DNA from: Rhizobacter sp. OV335
GTDB taxonomy: Bacteria; Pseudomonadota; Gammaproteobacteria; Burkholderiales; Burkholderiaceae_C
Assembly: GCF_900142965.1 (NCBI RefSeq)
Contig: NZ_FRCQ01000030.1
Span: 1 to 64,000, forward strand
Length of the DNA: 64,000 bases
Direction: 5' to 3'
Each line of letters begins with the position of its first letter. The first letter of the stretch is position 1. The notes beneath the pieces are model-generated. The model was not told where the DNA came from, did no database searches, and saw nothing but the letters and a program-made list of their open reading frames with translations. The translations under genes and the position numbers were made by a program. Of this stretch, positions 6,860-15,644 are shown piece by piece.

Positions 6860-9800
6860 TCAGGAAGCGATCAGTTCCTGATGCAGCGCCTGCGTGTCGG
6901 CGGCCGGGCTGACGCCCAGGCGGCTCAGCAGCGCCAAGCGGCAGCGTTGGTAGACGCCAATCGCGTCGGCGCGTCGTCCGGACAGCGCGTAAACCGCCAT
7001 CAGGCGTCGATAGAAACCCTCGGCCCCGGGCTCGACTTCGATGGCATGCAGGTAGCAATCGACCGCGCCATCGTGGTCGCCTGCGTGCTCGAGCAGTCCT
7101 CCGAGGCGCTCGACAAGGCGCACGAAGCGCGCGCGCAGATGGTCGCGATGCGCCACGGCCCAGGCAGCAGATTCGCTCGGCAGGAACACACCGCGGTAGG
7201 TCTGCAGCGCCTGCCGAAGCTGCGCGACGTCGACGTTGTCGACCTGGCGCGCAATGCGCTCGAACACAACGCCGTCGACCCAGACGCAGCCGGCATCAAG
7301 ATGCAATTGACGGTTCTCCAGCTGCACCGCGCGTTCGTGCTGCAGCAGCTTGCGCAGCCGGTGCAAGGTCGTGCGCAAGGCCTGGTCGGCGGCATCGCCC
7401 TGGGCATCGGGCCAGAGCGCATCGGTGACGCGATCCTGCGCGACGGCGGCAGTGCCGAACGCGCACAGGCATTGCAGCAGTTCGAGCGGCTTGCGCTGCG
7501 CCTTGCCGGAGGCCCGCAGCGGCACGTCGTCCAACGCGACCTCGAAGCGGCCGAGGGTGAGGATGCGCAGCGGCCAGGGCCAAAGCGCAGCGGCACCGGC
7601 CGGGTCGGGTGGCGCCAGGCACCGTTCCCGCACCAGGCGGCGTACCGGCTCGATGGCGACTGTCGCGCGCAGGGCGTTGTCGCACATGCGCGCGAGCGCC
7701 TGCGGACCGCTCACGTGCCAGCTCGCGCCGTCGCTCATGCTGCCCGACACGAAGGCGGCTGCGAGCCCGTCGGTCACCGGCTCGCCGCGCTGCAGCGCGG
7801 CCGCGGCTTCGGCTTCGAGGCACAGCGCTTCCAGTGCCGGGCTGTGCATGTCGCGCGCGATCGCGCTGGCGGCGGCGAGATGCGCGCGGCGCTCGCGATC
7901 CTCGCTGTCGGCGTACTCGACCAGTGCGCGTGCGCAGTCGAGATGGCAGTGCGCAACCATCACCGGCACGCCCGACGCAAGCGCAAGTGCCAGGCCGGAG
8001 CGCCCGTGGGCGAGCGCCTGGGCCCAGTCGCCGCGCTGTGCCGCGACGTTGGCCCGCAGATGGCGCAAGAATGCGCCGTCGACATGGGCGCTGTCGCGCA
8101 CTGTCGCAGCCATCAGCGCAAGCCAGGGTTCTGCTTCGGCCAGGTCGCCCGTGATCACGCTGCAGCGGGCCATCTGCGCCGCGAGCAAGTGGTCGAAGGC
8201 GTGCAGCGCGGCGTCCTCGGCCACCGCCAGGCCGTGGTCTATCGCGGCACGGCAGGCCGCGCTCGCGCCGCGCACCGAGTGATAGAAGCCTGTCGCACAG
8301 CACCACAGGATGCGTGCGACCGGCGGTGTCGTCGCATCGATCCACGGCGCGATGCGATCGATGATCGCCTGGGCATCCGCACTGCGGCCGCGCCACAGCA
8401 GGAAGATGATCGTGTAGCCGCCGAGCAGCACCGAGAGTTCGGGCTGGCCGCGATCGAGCAACGCCAGAGCACGTTCGGCCCAAGCCGGCAGCAACGGGTG
8501 CTGCGGTCGGCGATGCATCAGCGTACCCATCGCGGCGCAGGTGCGCAGCTCGACCGCGCGCGACGGGTAGTCGGGATGGCGCTCGCGCAAGCGCTCGAAC
8601 TCGTCGATCCAGCCATCGGCAGGATGGAAGTCGCGCCATTCGTAGAAGAAGGTCTCCATCGCGCCGGCCCATGCGGTGTACATCCCGGTCACGTCATCGC
8701 CGCGTTCGAAGCCGCGGTAGGCGCACTCGAACAGCGAACGCGCGCGGGCGGGGTCGAACGGAAGCCAGGCCATGGCTTCCCAGTGATGCAGCCAGGGCAG
8801 GCGTGCCCGGGTGCCGATGGGCAGCGCTGCCACCCAGTCCTGAAGGGTGCGGTGGCGGCCGGCGGCGAGCAGGCGTTCGGCTTCGCGCAGCACCAGCGCT
8901 GCGAGACCGTCGCAGTCTGCGGCGCTGCGGTACAGCGCTGCGGCGGCCTCGGGCTGTTCGGACTCGACCAGCAGGCCGGCCGCGCGGCGTTGCAGATCGC
9001 GCCAATCGTCTTGCGCGATCTGCGTCACGGCGCGTTCGAGCAGGAAGGTGCGAAACAGCGCGTGATACTCATAGAGCACCTGGCCCGTTCCGGCGCCGTC
9101 GTGTTCCCTGCAGAAGCAATTGCGCCGCTGCAGGTCGGCAAGCGCGGCGCCGACATCGGGATGCGCCGTCAACCGCGTTGCCGCGGCGGCACTGATCGTC
9201 GGCAGCAACGCGGTACAGAGCAGCGCCGTTTGCAACGACGAGTCGAAGCGCTCGAAAAGTTCGCTGGCGAAGTAGTCGAACAGCAGCTGGCGTGACGTCC
9301 CCTTGGCGCTCGCTGGCCCATCGCCGCGCTGCGCCAACAGCAGTGTGAAGCCGGCGACCCAACCCTCGCTCTCGCGCAGCAGCGCCTCAGCCAGCCCTGG
9401 CGGTGATGCGCCGGCGGCCGGGGCATGCGCGGCAACCAGCGCCGCGGCCTCGTCGGCGAGCAGGTTCAGCTGCGCGCCGCCGAGCAGCACCAGCGCCTGG
9501 TTCAAGCGCAGCCTGGCAAAAGCGGCCGGCGGCTCGCTGCGGCTGAGCACGATCACGCGCAAGGCAGGCGCCAGCAGGCAAGCGATGTCGCGGACGATCT
9601 CGTGCACCGCACTGGCCGCAGGCAGCTGCTCATAGTTGTCGAAGACGATGACGCTACCGGGCGCCAGCGCGTCAGCGATGGCTTCGGCACAACGCCGCGT
9701 GTAGCGCGCGAGCGTTGGCAACTGCGCCGGCAGCAGCGCCGGCAGGGCCACGCGATCCGCGTTGCCTACGTTGGCCAATGCGCGGCCGAGATAGTGGAAG

Positions 9801-10042
9801 AAGGTCGCCGAGTCCGCGTCGTCAGCGCCAAGCTCGAACCAGATCACGGACTGATCGCGTCGAGCAAGGTAGCTGGCCGCGAGCGTGGTCTTGCCGGCGC
9901 CCGGCGCCGCGCAGATCCAGCTGATCGTCGCAGAGTGCATTGCATCGAGCTGGTCGAACAGCCGCGGTCGCGGCAGCGCACGCTCGGCGCGCGGCGCGCA
10001 GATCTTCGACGGCACGAGCTTCGGCTGCTGCAGGCGCGTCAT
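6860..10042 (-). CDS. Large STAND ATPase transcriptional regulator with SARP-like BTAD C-terminus
   Basis: A protein of 1060 residues. Residues 1 to about 330 form a MalT-like NTPase, with the Walker A motif APGAGKTT near residues 46-53 and the opening PRPRLFDQLDA typical of LuxR/MalT STAND regulators. A long alpha-helical middle part with TPR-like repeats follows. Near residues 820-900 there is a winged-helix DNA-binding domain (LTLGRFEVALDDVPL, then KPLELLQCL and LWPDAQGDAADQALR). It is followed by a bacterial transcriptional activator domain (AEGFYRRLMAVYALSGRRADAIGVYQRC). The protein therefore couples ligand-gated ATP-dependent assembly to DNA binding, as in SARP and MalT regulators. It probably controls the LGFP-repeat gene 102 bases downstream. 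The inducer is unknown. Confidence 0.82.
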   Translation of the reverse strand: MTRLQQPKLVPSKICAPRAERALPRPRLFDQLDAMHSATISWICAAPGAGKTTLAASYLARRDQSVIWFELGADDADSATFFHYLGRALANVGNADRVALPALLPAQLPTLARYTRRCAEAIADALAPGSVIVFDNYEQLPAASAVHEIVRDIACLLAPALRVIVLSRSEPPAAFARLRLNQALVLLGGAQLNLLADEAAALVAAHAPAAGASPPGLAEALLRESEGWVAGFTLLLAQRGDGPASAKGTSRQLLFDYFASELFERFDSSLQTALLCTALLPTISAAAATRLTAHPDVGAALADLQRRNCFCREHDGAGTGQVLYEYHALFRTFLLERAVTQIAQDDWRDLQRRAAGLLVESEQPEAAAALYRSAADCDGLAALVLREAERLLAAGRHRTLQDWVAALPIGTRARLPWLHHWEAMAWLPFDPARARSLFECAYRGFERGDDVTGMYTAWAGAMETFFYEWRDFHPADGWIDEFERLRERHPDYPSRAVELRTCAAMGTLMHRRPQHPLLPAWAERALALLDRGQPELSVLLGGYTIIFLLWRGRSADAQAIIDRIAPWIDATTPPVARILWCCATGFYHSVRGASAACRAAIDHGLAVAEDAALHAFDHLLAAQMARCSVITGDLAEAEPWLALMAATVRDSAHVDGAFLRHLRANVAAQRGDWAQALAHGRSGLALALASGVPVMVAHCHLDCARALVEYADSEDRERRAHLAAASAIARDMHSPALEALCLEAEAAAALQRGEPVTDGLAAAFVSGSMSDGASWHVSGPQALARMCDNALRATVAIEPVRRLVRERCLAPPDPAGAAALWPWPLRILTLGRFEVALDDVPLRASGKAQRKPLELLQCLCAFGTAAVAQDRVTDALWPDAQGDAADQALRTTLHRLRKLLQHERAVQLENRQLHLDAGCVWVDGVVFERIARQVDNVDVAQLRQALQTYRGVFLPSESAAWAVAHRDHLRARFVRLVERLGGLLEHAGDHDGAVDCYLHAIEVEPGAEGFYRRLMAVYALSGRRADAIGVYQRCRLALLSRLGVSPAADTQALHQELIAS

Positions 10043-10056
10043 CGCCGGCGACCTCG

Positions 10057-10353
10057 CTACTTGCTCATCAGACCAGCGACGTCGACTGATTGTTGTCGCA
10101 GCTCTCTCGCCAACTGGGCAATATCTGAAAATGATTGCATGTCCCGGACCGCTCGCTCGCGCCGGTAGTACGCTTCATTTGCAGTGATGTGCTTGCTGTT
10201 CTCCGCGATAGCATCGTCCTGGATGTTTCTCTTCAAGGCCTCGAAGTCGAAACGGCGTGTGCCGTCAGGTTGTCGAATCGTCGGCACGCCGATCGCTTCG
10301 AGCCTACTTGGCTGCGACGCAAGGACAAGGGCGAAGGCTACAGGCGTGCGCAT
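10057..10353 (-). CDS. Small, possibly secreted protein of unknown function
   Basis: About 98 residues, starting MRTPVAFALVLASQPSRLEA, a weak signal-like opening. A conserved-looking stretch follows (VPTIRQPDGTRRFDFEALKRN), then a helical, charged C-terminal half. The ATG at 10353 is preferred because longer starts add only a basic, non-coding-looking extension. It lies 14 bases upstream of the large STAND/BTAD regulator on the same strand and is probably co-transcribed with it. The family is not recognised; a role linked to the regulator is inferred from position only. Confidence 0.45.
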   Translation of the reverse strand: MRTPVAFALVLASQPSRLEAIGVPTIRQPDGTRRFDFEALKRNIQDDAIAENSKHITANEAYYRRERAVRDMQSFSDIAQLARELRQQSVDVAGLMSK

Positions 10354-10521
10354 AGACGTCCTCCGTTTCCACCAGGAGATGGTCCCAGGTCGAGCGTTGC
10401 GGCGCATCCTCTCAACTGGGGAGAAAGCCGGCCATGCAATAAACAGAACTGGCTTGTGGGCACTGAGCATTCTTGATGCGTGAACGCCGTGGGCTACCCT
10501 GGATGGGCGCTCAAATTTGCG

Positions 10522-11280
10522 TCACCTGATGCGCAAGGATGATTCACGCAGCGACAGTTCGCGCACGAGCGGTGGAACCGACAACGCCAGGAGCAGCAAG
10601 GCCAGTGGCACGACGCAGATGAAGCCGACGTGCTGGAAGCCCAGGGCGCCCACCGCGCCGCCCGACAGGAACATCAGGATGAGGCCGGCCGAGCGTTGCA
10701 TTCGCGCCTGTTCATGCCGAACCATGGCGGTCGCAGGCGTGTTGCGCGCGTTCCAGTACACCAGCTTGCCCAGCTCCATCCCGAAATCCGTGATGTTGCC
10801 GGTCATGTGGGTGGTGCGGATGCTGCCGCCCGACGTCTTCGAGCCCACGGCGTTCTGCAGCCCCATGATGAAGGACAGCAGCAGCACCGTCAGCGGCACG
10901 GCAAACGGCGTCGTCCAGGTGAGCGTGATGGCACCCATCAGGCCGAACGGAAACATGAGGGCCGCCTCCAGCAGCAGCGGTGGCGCATAGATGCTGCGAA
11001 GCCGGCTCTGGCGTGCCCAGTTGACGAGCACCGCGCAGACGGCCGCCCCCAGGATGAACGCGAGGATCGCACCGAGGGCGTTCAGGAACAGCATGCCGTT
11101 GCCGAGCACGGCACCATCGGCCAACTGCGACGCGAAGCCGGTCATGTGCGAGGTGTAGGTGTGCAGGACCAGGAACCCCCCGGCGTTCACGGCGCCGGCA
11201 TTGAAGGCCAGCAGCAACCCGAGGGTCCGGTTCGTCGAGTGCGAGCGGTGACGGTAGGTGATGAAGTGAAGTCGGCGCAT
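10522..11280 (-). CDS. DUF1275 (YoaK-like) inner-membrane protein, copy 1
   Basis: About 252 residues with six or seven hydrophobic helices (LGLLLAFNAGAVNAGGFLVL, LFLNALGAILAFILGAAVC, LLLSFIMGLQNAVG) and the DUF1275 hallmarks HMTGFASQLAD and RTTHMTGNITDFGMELG. The role of this family is unknown; it is often called YoaK. The ATG at 11280 is shared with copy 2; a GTG 60 bases further upstream is possible. It is nearly identical to the gene at 14619-15356. The two diverge just at the C-terminus (RELSLRESSLRIR here, RELSPG in copy 2), where the DNA repeat ends. Confidence 0.85.
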   Translation of the reverse strand: MRRLHFITYRHRSHSTNRTLGLLLAFNAGAVNAGGFLVLHTYTSHMTGFASQLADGAVLGNGMLFLNALGAILAFILGAAVCAVLVNWARQSRLRSIYAPPLLLEAALMFPFGLMGAITLTWTTPFAVPLTVLLLSFIMGLQNAVGSKTSGGSIRTTHMTGNITDFGMELGKLVYWNARNTPATAMVRHEQARMQRSAGLILMFLSGGAVGALGFQHVGFICVVPLALLLLALSVPPLVRELSLRESSLRIR

Positions 11281-11315
11281 GAGGACGATGTCGCCTGAAT
11301 CCTCGGCAAAGTCAA
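10551..11315. repeat. Direct repeat, left copy (whole DUF1275 gene plus upstream region)
   Basis: This block of about 765 bases matches 14627-15391 in the same orientation at a constant offset of 4,076 bases, with only scattered substitutions and no visible indels. It covers the DUF1275 gene and about 35 bases upstream of it, ending in gcaaagtcaa. The two copies bracket the KaiC and histidine-kinase genes, so homologous recombination between them would delete that module. Confidence 0.85.
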
Positions 11316-11336
11316 TTCTTTCCTGATTCCTTTGGG

Positions 11337-12968
11337 TCACCGGCCCGAATGCATCACGCCGGCGACGGCGGCGATCAATGCAGGCGGCTCGACGGGCTTG
11401 CTGATGTGCGCCGAGTACCCGACCTCCAGCGCCCTGGCCTTGTCTTCAGGACGCGCAAAGGCCGTCAGTGCGATGGCGGGAATGGGGTTGCCGGTGTCGC
11501 GAATGCGCTTCATGAACTCGTAGCCGTCGATCTCGGGCATTCCGATGTCGCTGACGATCAGGTCGAACAGCGCGTCCCGGAGCGCCAGCAGTGCCCGCGC
11601 CGCGGAATCGACGGCGACGACCTCGCCCCCCTCGTCCAGGAGGAGCTGGCGGACCATCTCCCTGCCGTCGGGGTCGTCTTCCACGAGGAGAATCCTGAGG
11701 TTCAGGATGCGCTTGGGGACGGCCGGTGGATCGTGTTCGGCGTCGTTCGCCGCTTCACGCGTCGGCTGCGCCGTGTCGATGGGCGGAAGCCGCACGGTGA
11801 ACGTCGCACCCTCGCCGATACCGTCGCTCAGGGCCGCGATCGAGCCGCCGTGCAGTTCGACCAGCCGGCTGACGATGGCCAGGCCCAAGCCCAATCCTCC
11901 CTGCGATCGCGTCGTCGACCCATCCGCCTGTCGGAATCGTTCGAAGACGTGCGGCAGAAAGTCGGCAGAGATTCCGACGCCGTTGTCGACGACCTGGACC
12001 ACCAGCGTCTCCCCCTCCTCGGCGGCTTCGACCCGCACCACGCCGCCGTCCGGTGTGAACTTGAGCGCGTTCACGATCAGGTTCCGGAAGACCTGCAGAA
12101 GTCGCTGCGGGTCGCCGGTGATCGGCGCCAGCGCCGGATCGAGCACGGTGACGAGTTCGATCCCCTTGGACTGGGCGCTCGGAAGCAGCGACGACACGAC
12201 CTGCTCGATCAACTGCGATGGCACGACGGTCTGCAATTCGAGGCTGACCTTGCCCGCGACGATGCGGCTCATGTCGAGCAGGTCCTCGATGAGCCGTGCC
12301 TGCGAATTCGCGTTGCGCTGGATGGTGTCGATGCCGCGCGCCAACTCGCCGAGCTCGGCGCGACGCCGTTGAAGCACATAAGTCCATCCGAGGATCGCGC
12401 TCAGCGGTGTCCTCAACTCGTGCGACAGGGTCGCGAGGAAATCATCCGTTGCACGATTGGCCGCCTCGGCTTCGGCACGCGCGCGACGTTCCGCCTCGAA
12501 GAGCCGCTGGTTTTCGAGGGCCACGGCCTCGAACTGCTCCAGCTGGCGCCGAGCGTCGTACTGCCTTCGGCGAGATCTGATCGCCGAATTGGCGGCGCTG
12601 ACGAGCGTGTCGGCGTTCAGGGGCCGTTCGAGAAGCACCTCGTTTCCCAGTCGGGCCAGCGCGGCCGCGGCGTTGACGGACCGTCGCGCCGGCTGCCGGG
12701 TCGCCAGCACCACGAACGGAAAGTCCGACCACGGCGGCTGGCTCTCGATCCAGTGCTGAAGCGACAAAGCCCCCTCTTCGTTCAACGACTCCTCGGTGAG
12801 GATGGCTGCGGTCGTCTCGTCGCAGAGCCCGGCCGTCAGCTCGGCCAGGTTCGCACACACCTCGACGGCGATGTCGAGCCCCGACAGCACGTGCTCGATC
12901 ACCACCGCATCCCGCCCCCTGGGAGCGAGCACGAGGACCCGTCGGCGGTTGCTGCCGTCGCGCTGCAC
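11337..12968 (-). CDS. Hybrid sensor histidine kinase with C-terminal receiver
   Basis: A soluble protein of 543 residues. Residues 1-130 resemble a degenerate receiver domain (RVLVLAPRGRDAVVIEHVL, later VLLERPLNADTL). A coiled-coil linker follows, rich in E, R and A. The HisKA domain has the phospho-accepting histidine near residue 183 (SHELRTPLSAIL). The HATPase region shows an N-box (NLIVNALKFT), G1 (VVDNGVGI) and G2 (GGLGLGLAIV). The C-terminal receiver has a conserved aspartate in LIVSDIGMPEIDGY. No transmembrane segment is present, so the signal is probably internal. The gene starts 2 bases after the KaiC-family gene ends. KaiC-like ATPases followed by such kinases form known pairs, so the ATPase probably supplies the input. 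Confidence 0.88.
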   Translation of the reverse strand: MQRDGSNRRRVLVLAPRGRDAVVIEHVLSGLDIAVEVCANLAELTAGLCDETTAAILTEESLNEEGALSLQHWIESQPPWSDFPFVVLATRQPARRSVNAAAALARLGNEVLLERPLNADTLVSAANSAIRSRRRQYDARRQLEQFEAVALENQRLFEAERRARAEAEAANRATDDFLATLSHELRTPLSAILGWTYVLQRRRAELGELARGIDTIQRNANSQARLIEDLLDMSRIVAGKVSLELQTVVPSQLIEQVVSSLLPSAQSKGIELVTVLDPALAPITGDPQRLLQVFRNLIVNALKFTPDGGVVRVEAAEEGETLVVQVVDNGVGISADFLPHVFERFRQADGSTTRSQGGLGLGLAIVSRLVELHGGSIAALSDGIGEGATFTVRLPPIDTAQPTREAANDAEHDPPAVPKRILNLRILLVEDDPDGREMVRQLLLDEGGEVVAVDSAARALLALRDALFDLIVSDIGMPEIDGYEFMKRIRDTGNPIPAIALTAFARPEDKARALEVGYSAHISKPVEPPALIAAVAGVMHSGR

Positions 12969-12970
12969 GC

Positions 12971-14467
12971 TCAGCCTTGCGGATCGGCCAGCAGCGGCGT
13001 CGATCCGGTGTACGCGACCGCGCCCGCCAGAATGCCTTCGAAGTCCCTGAGCTCGTCGCCGACCTGGATGCCGGAGGGCGACCCGAGACGAAGCTCGCGG
13101 ATCGACCGTTCATTCTGAGTGGTGCGGCTCTTCAGGACCGCGAGCGCGGTGCGAACCTCGCTCTGCGCCTCGAAGAACCGATAGAGAAGGATCGCGTCGC
13201 TGAGGTAGCTGAGATCGATGTCCGAGTGCACGTCCCCGACCAGCCCATGCTGGCCCACGATCAGCAGCGTCAGAACACCTTGTTGATTCAGGAAGGTCAG
13301 CAGCTCGTGCATGTGGAGCATCAGGAAGCTCTGCCCCGGCATCGCATGCACGTAGGCGTTCAGGCTGTCGATGCCGACGAAGGTCGCGCCCCGCTTCGAG
13401 ACGCCGCCGACGACCCGCGACGCGAATTCGCCCGGCGACAGCGAGGCGGGATCGATCTGGTGGATCACGAGCCGGCCGGACTCGATGTGCTCGTCGAGCG
13501 CCATGCCGAGGTTCCTGCTGCGGGTCAGCAGCGTCGCGACGCCTTCATCGAACAGGTAGTAGTCGGCGTTCTGCCCGCGCTCGAGCGCCGACAGCATGCA
13601 TCGCACGGCGGTGGTGGTCTTGCCGGCGCCCGAGGGCCCCAGCAGCAGCATGTTGGTGCCGACCGCCAGGCCGCCGCCGAGCATCGCGTCCAGCTGGTCC
13701 GAGCCGGTCGTGGCCAGCGGCGCGTCGAACGGGGTGTGGTGCTCGGCAGCGATCAGCCGGGGGAACACCTCGACGACGCCGGTGTCGAGCATGAAGTCGT
13801 GCCAGCCGCCGTGGAACTTCGTGCCGCGCATCTTGACGACGCGCAGCGCCCTGCGCTCGGCGCCGAACTCACGCGCTTCCTGTTCGAGGCTGATCACGCC
13901 GTGGGCGATGCTGTGCAGTTGCAGGTCGGTGGGCTCGGAGGTCTTGTCGTCCAGCAGCAGGACCGTGCAGTCGCGGTCCGAGAAGAAGTGCTTGAGCGCG
14001 AGGATCTGTCGGCGGTAGCGCAGCGGATCCTGGGCCAGCAGGCGCATCTCGGACAGGCTGTCGAAGACCACCCGGCGCGGGTCGAGCCGCTCGACCTCCT
14101 GTGTCATCGCCTTGACGGTTTCGCCGAGCTCGATTTCAGACGGATGCAGGATGGTCTGGGCTTCTTCGGCCATCAGGCCGATGTCGTTTCCCAGTTCCTG
14201 GATCTCGATGCCGTCGAGCGTCCAGCCGTGGGAGGCGACGACTGCACGCAACTCCTTGGCCGTCTCCGACAGCGTGATGTAGAGGCCGGTCTCGCCCGCC
14301 GCCACGCCGGCCATCAGGTACTTCAATCCGAAGGTGGTCTTGCCCGTGCCGGGCGTGCCTTCGAGCAGGTACATCCTCGACGGGGTCAGGCCGCCGCCCA
14401 GTATCGAATCCAGTCCCGGGACGCCTGTCGAAGTGCGAACTGGCCCGGCCTCGCTGGTGTCGGTCAT
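12971..14467 (-). CDS. KaiC-family double-RecA ATPase
   Basis: About 498 residues with two RecA-like KaiC domains in tandem. The first begins TGVPGLDSILGGGL and has Walker A GTPGTGKTT near residues 37-45 and Walker B RRVVFDSLSEM. The second begins DQLDAMLGGGLAVGTN and has Walker A GPSGAGKTTT and Walker B ATFVGIDSLNA. In cyanobacterial KaiC paired glutamates drive catalysis; here the corresponding places read LSET and FDEG, so only one Glu is kept in each. The loop that holds KaiC phosphosites reads DLSYLSDAILL, keeping a serine. A start at 14467 has an AAGGAAG site 7 bases upstream. It is coupled to the downstream kinase gene; no KaiA or KaiB is nearby. Confidence 0.88.
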   Translation of the reverse strand: MTDTSEAGPVRTSTGVPGLDSILGGGLTPSRMYLLEGTPGTGKTTFGLKYLMAGVAAGETGLYITLSETAKELRAVVASHGWTLDGIEIQELGNDIGLMAEEAQTILHPSEIELGETVKAMTQEVERLDPRRVVFDSLSEMRLLAQDPLRYRRQILALKHFFSDRDCTVLLLDDKTSEPTDLQLHSIAHGVISLEQEAREFGAERRALRVVKMRGTKFHGGWHDFMLDTGVVEVFPRLIAAEHHTPFDAPLATTGSDQLDAMLGGGLAVGTNMLLLGPSGAGKTTTAVRCMLSALERGQNADYYLFDEGVATLLTRSRNLGMALDEHIESGRLVIHQIDPASLSPGEFASRVVGGVSKRGATFVGIDSLNAYVHAMPGQSFLMLHMHELLTFLNQQGVLTLLIVGQHGLVGDVHSDIDLSYLSDAILLYRFFEAQSEVRTALAVLKSRTTQNERSIRELRLGSPSGIQVGDELRDFEGILAGAVAYTGSTPLLADPQG

Positions 14468-14618
14468 GCCATCTTCCTTCAGTGTGGTGCTGTGGGTGGG
14501 CAAAGCGCCCACCATTCCTGCCTCGCCCTTTGGTGAAGACAGTATTCACGGCGTTCCACTGAGGAGTCGTCGGCGAAGCGCGGATGACCCTGTAGGAAAA
14601 CTCCACCTTGGCAGGAAA

Positions 14619-15356
14619 TCAGCCTGGCGACAATTCGCGCACGAGCGGTGGAACCGACAGCGCAAGGAGCAGCAACGCCAGCGGCACCACGCAGATGAAG
14701 CCCACGTGCTTGAAGCCCAGCGCGCCCGCCGCGCCGCCCACCAGAAACATCAGGATGAGGCCGGCCGAGCGTTGCATTCGCGCCTGTTCATGCCGAACCA
14801 TGGCGGTCGCAGGCGTGTTGCGCGCGTTCCAGTACGCCAGCTTGCCCAGTTCCATCCCGAAATCCGTGATGTTGCCGGTCATGTGGGTGGTGCGGATGCT
14901 GCCGCCCGAGGTCTTGGAGCCCACGGCGTTCTGCAAGCCCATGATGAAGGACAGCAACAGCACCGTCAGCGGCACGGCAAACGGCGTCGTCCAGGTCAGG
15001 GTGATGGCACCCATCAGGCCGAAGGGAAACATCAGGGCCGCCTCGAGCAGCAGCGGTGGTGCATAGATGCTGCGCAGCCGTCTCTGACGTGCCCAGTTGA
15101 CGAGCACCGCGCAGACGGCCGCTCCCAGGATGAACGCGAGGATCGCGCCGAGGGCGTTCAGGAACAGCATGCCGTTGCCGAGCACGGCGCCATCGGCAAG
15201 CTGCGACGCGAAGCCGGTCATGTGCGAGGTGTAGGTGTGCAGGACCAGGAAGCCCCCGGCGTTCACGGCGCCCGCATTGAAGGCCAGCAGCAGCCCGAGG
15301 GTCCGGTTCGTCGAGTGCGAGCGGTGACGGTAGGTGATGAACTGAAGTCGGCGCAT
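14619..15356 (-). CDS. DUF1275 (YoaK-like) inner-membrane protein, copy 2
   Basis: About 245 residues, almost identical to the gene at 10522-11280, with the same multi-helix layout and the same HMTGFASQLAD and THMTGNITDF motifs. It ends VRELSPG, shorter than copy 1, because the repeat boundary falls at the C-terminus. The ATG at 15356 matches the start of copy 1; a GTG two codons upstream is also in frame. It lies 151 bases upstream of the KaiC-family gene on the same strand. The function is unknown. Confidence 0.83.
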   Translation of the reverse strand: MRRLQFITYRHRSHSTNRTLGLLLAFNAGAVNAGGFLVLHTYTSHMTGFASQLADGAVLGNGMLFLNALGAILAFILGAAVCAVLVNWARQRRLRSIYAPPLLLEAALMFPFGLMGAITLTWTTPFAVPLTVLLLSFIMGLQNAVGSKTSGGSIRTTHMTGNITDFGMELGKLAYWNARNTPATAMVRHEQARMQRSAGLILMFLVGGAAGALGFKHVGFICVVPLALLLLALSVPPLVRELSPG

Positions 15357-15391
15357 GTGCACGATGTCGCCTGAATCCTCGGCAAAGTCAA
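14627..15391. repeat. Direct repeat, right copy (whole DUF1275 gene plus upstream region)
   Basis: The right-hand partner of the repeat at 10551-11315. The match extends into the region before the start codon, so both copies probably carry the same promoter. Right of the repeat comes the orphan VapB-like antitoxin gene, whose normal downstream partner is missing. Confidence 0.85.
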
Positions 15392-15404
15392 CTTTTACCT
15401 CTGA

Positions 15405-15605
15405 TCAAGTGCCGTCGCCGCCGCGTCGGCGGGGCGCGACTTTCAAGTTCGGCTGGGTGCCGCCGAGTCGCGCGAGGCACTTGGCGCTCTCGCGTTCGAT
15501 GAGCGCTTTCAATCCTTCGCGCACCGTGGCCGATGCGTCCCGTGACCCGGTGAGCCTGGTGGCCTTGGCCAGCAGGTCGTCATCGATGTTGATGGTGGTC
15601 AGCAT
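15405..15605 (-). CDS. VapB-type antitoxin, orphan
   Basis: A protein of 66 residues with the VapB/ribbon-helix-helix opening LTTINIDDDLLAKATRLTG, then TVREGLKALIERES, the usual second helix and basic end. Such proteins bind the operator of their own operon and neutralise a PIN-domain VapC toxin through the C-terminal tail. Here the C-terminal 20 residues are basic (VAPRRRGGDGT) and unusual. No toxin gene follows downstream: the next sequence is the repeated DUF1275 block, which begins within 14 bases of the stop. It may have lost its toxin when that block arrived. Confidence 0.7.
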   Translation of the reverse strand: MLTTINIDDDLLAKATRLTGSRDASATVREGLKALIERESAKCLARLGGTQPNLKVAPRRRGGDGT

Positions 15606-15644
15606 GCTTGTCTCGATTCGGACAGAGTGGAACGCTCACTGTAC

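Noticed and set aside
6638-9295. Long plus-strand open frame of 885 residues
   Set aside because: It is antisense to the STAND/BTAD regulator, has no recognisable motif, and is rich in Arg, Ala, His and Gln as expected from complementing a GC-rich gene. Similar long antisense frames occur across all NRPS genes.
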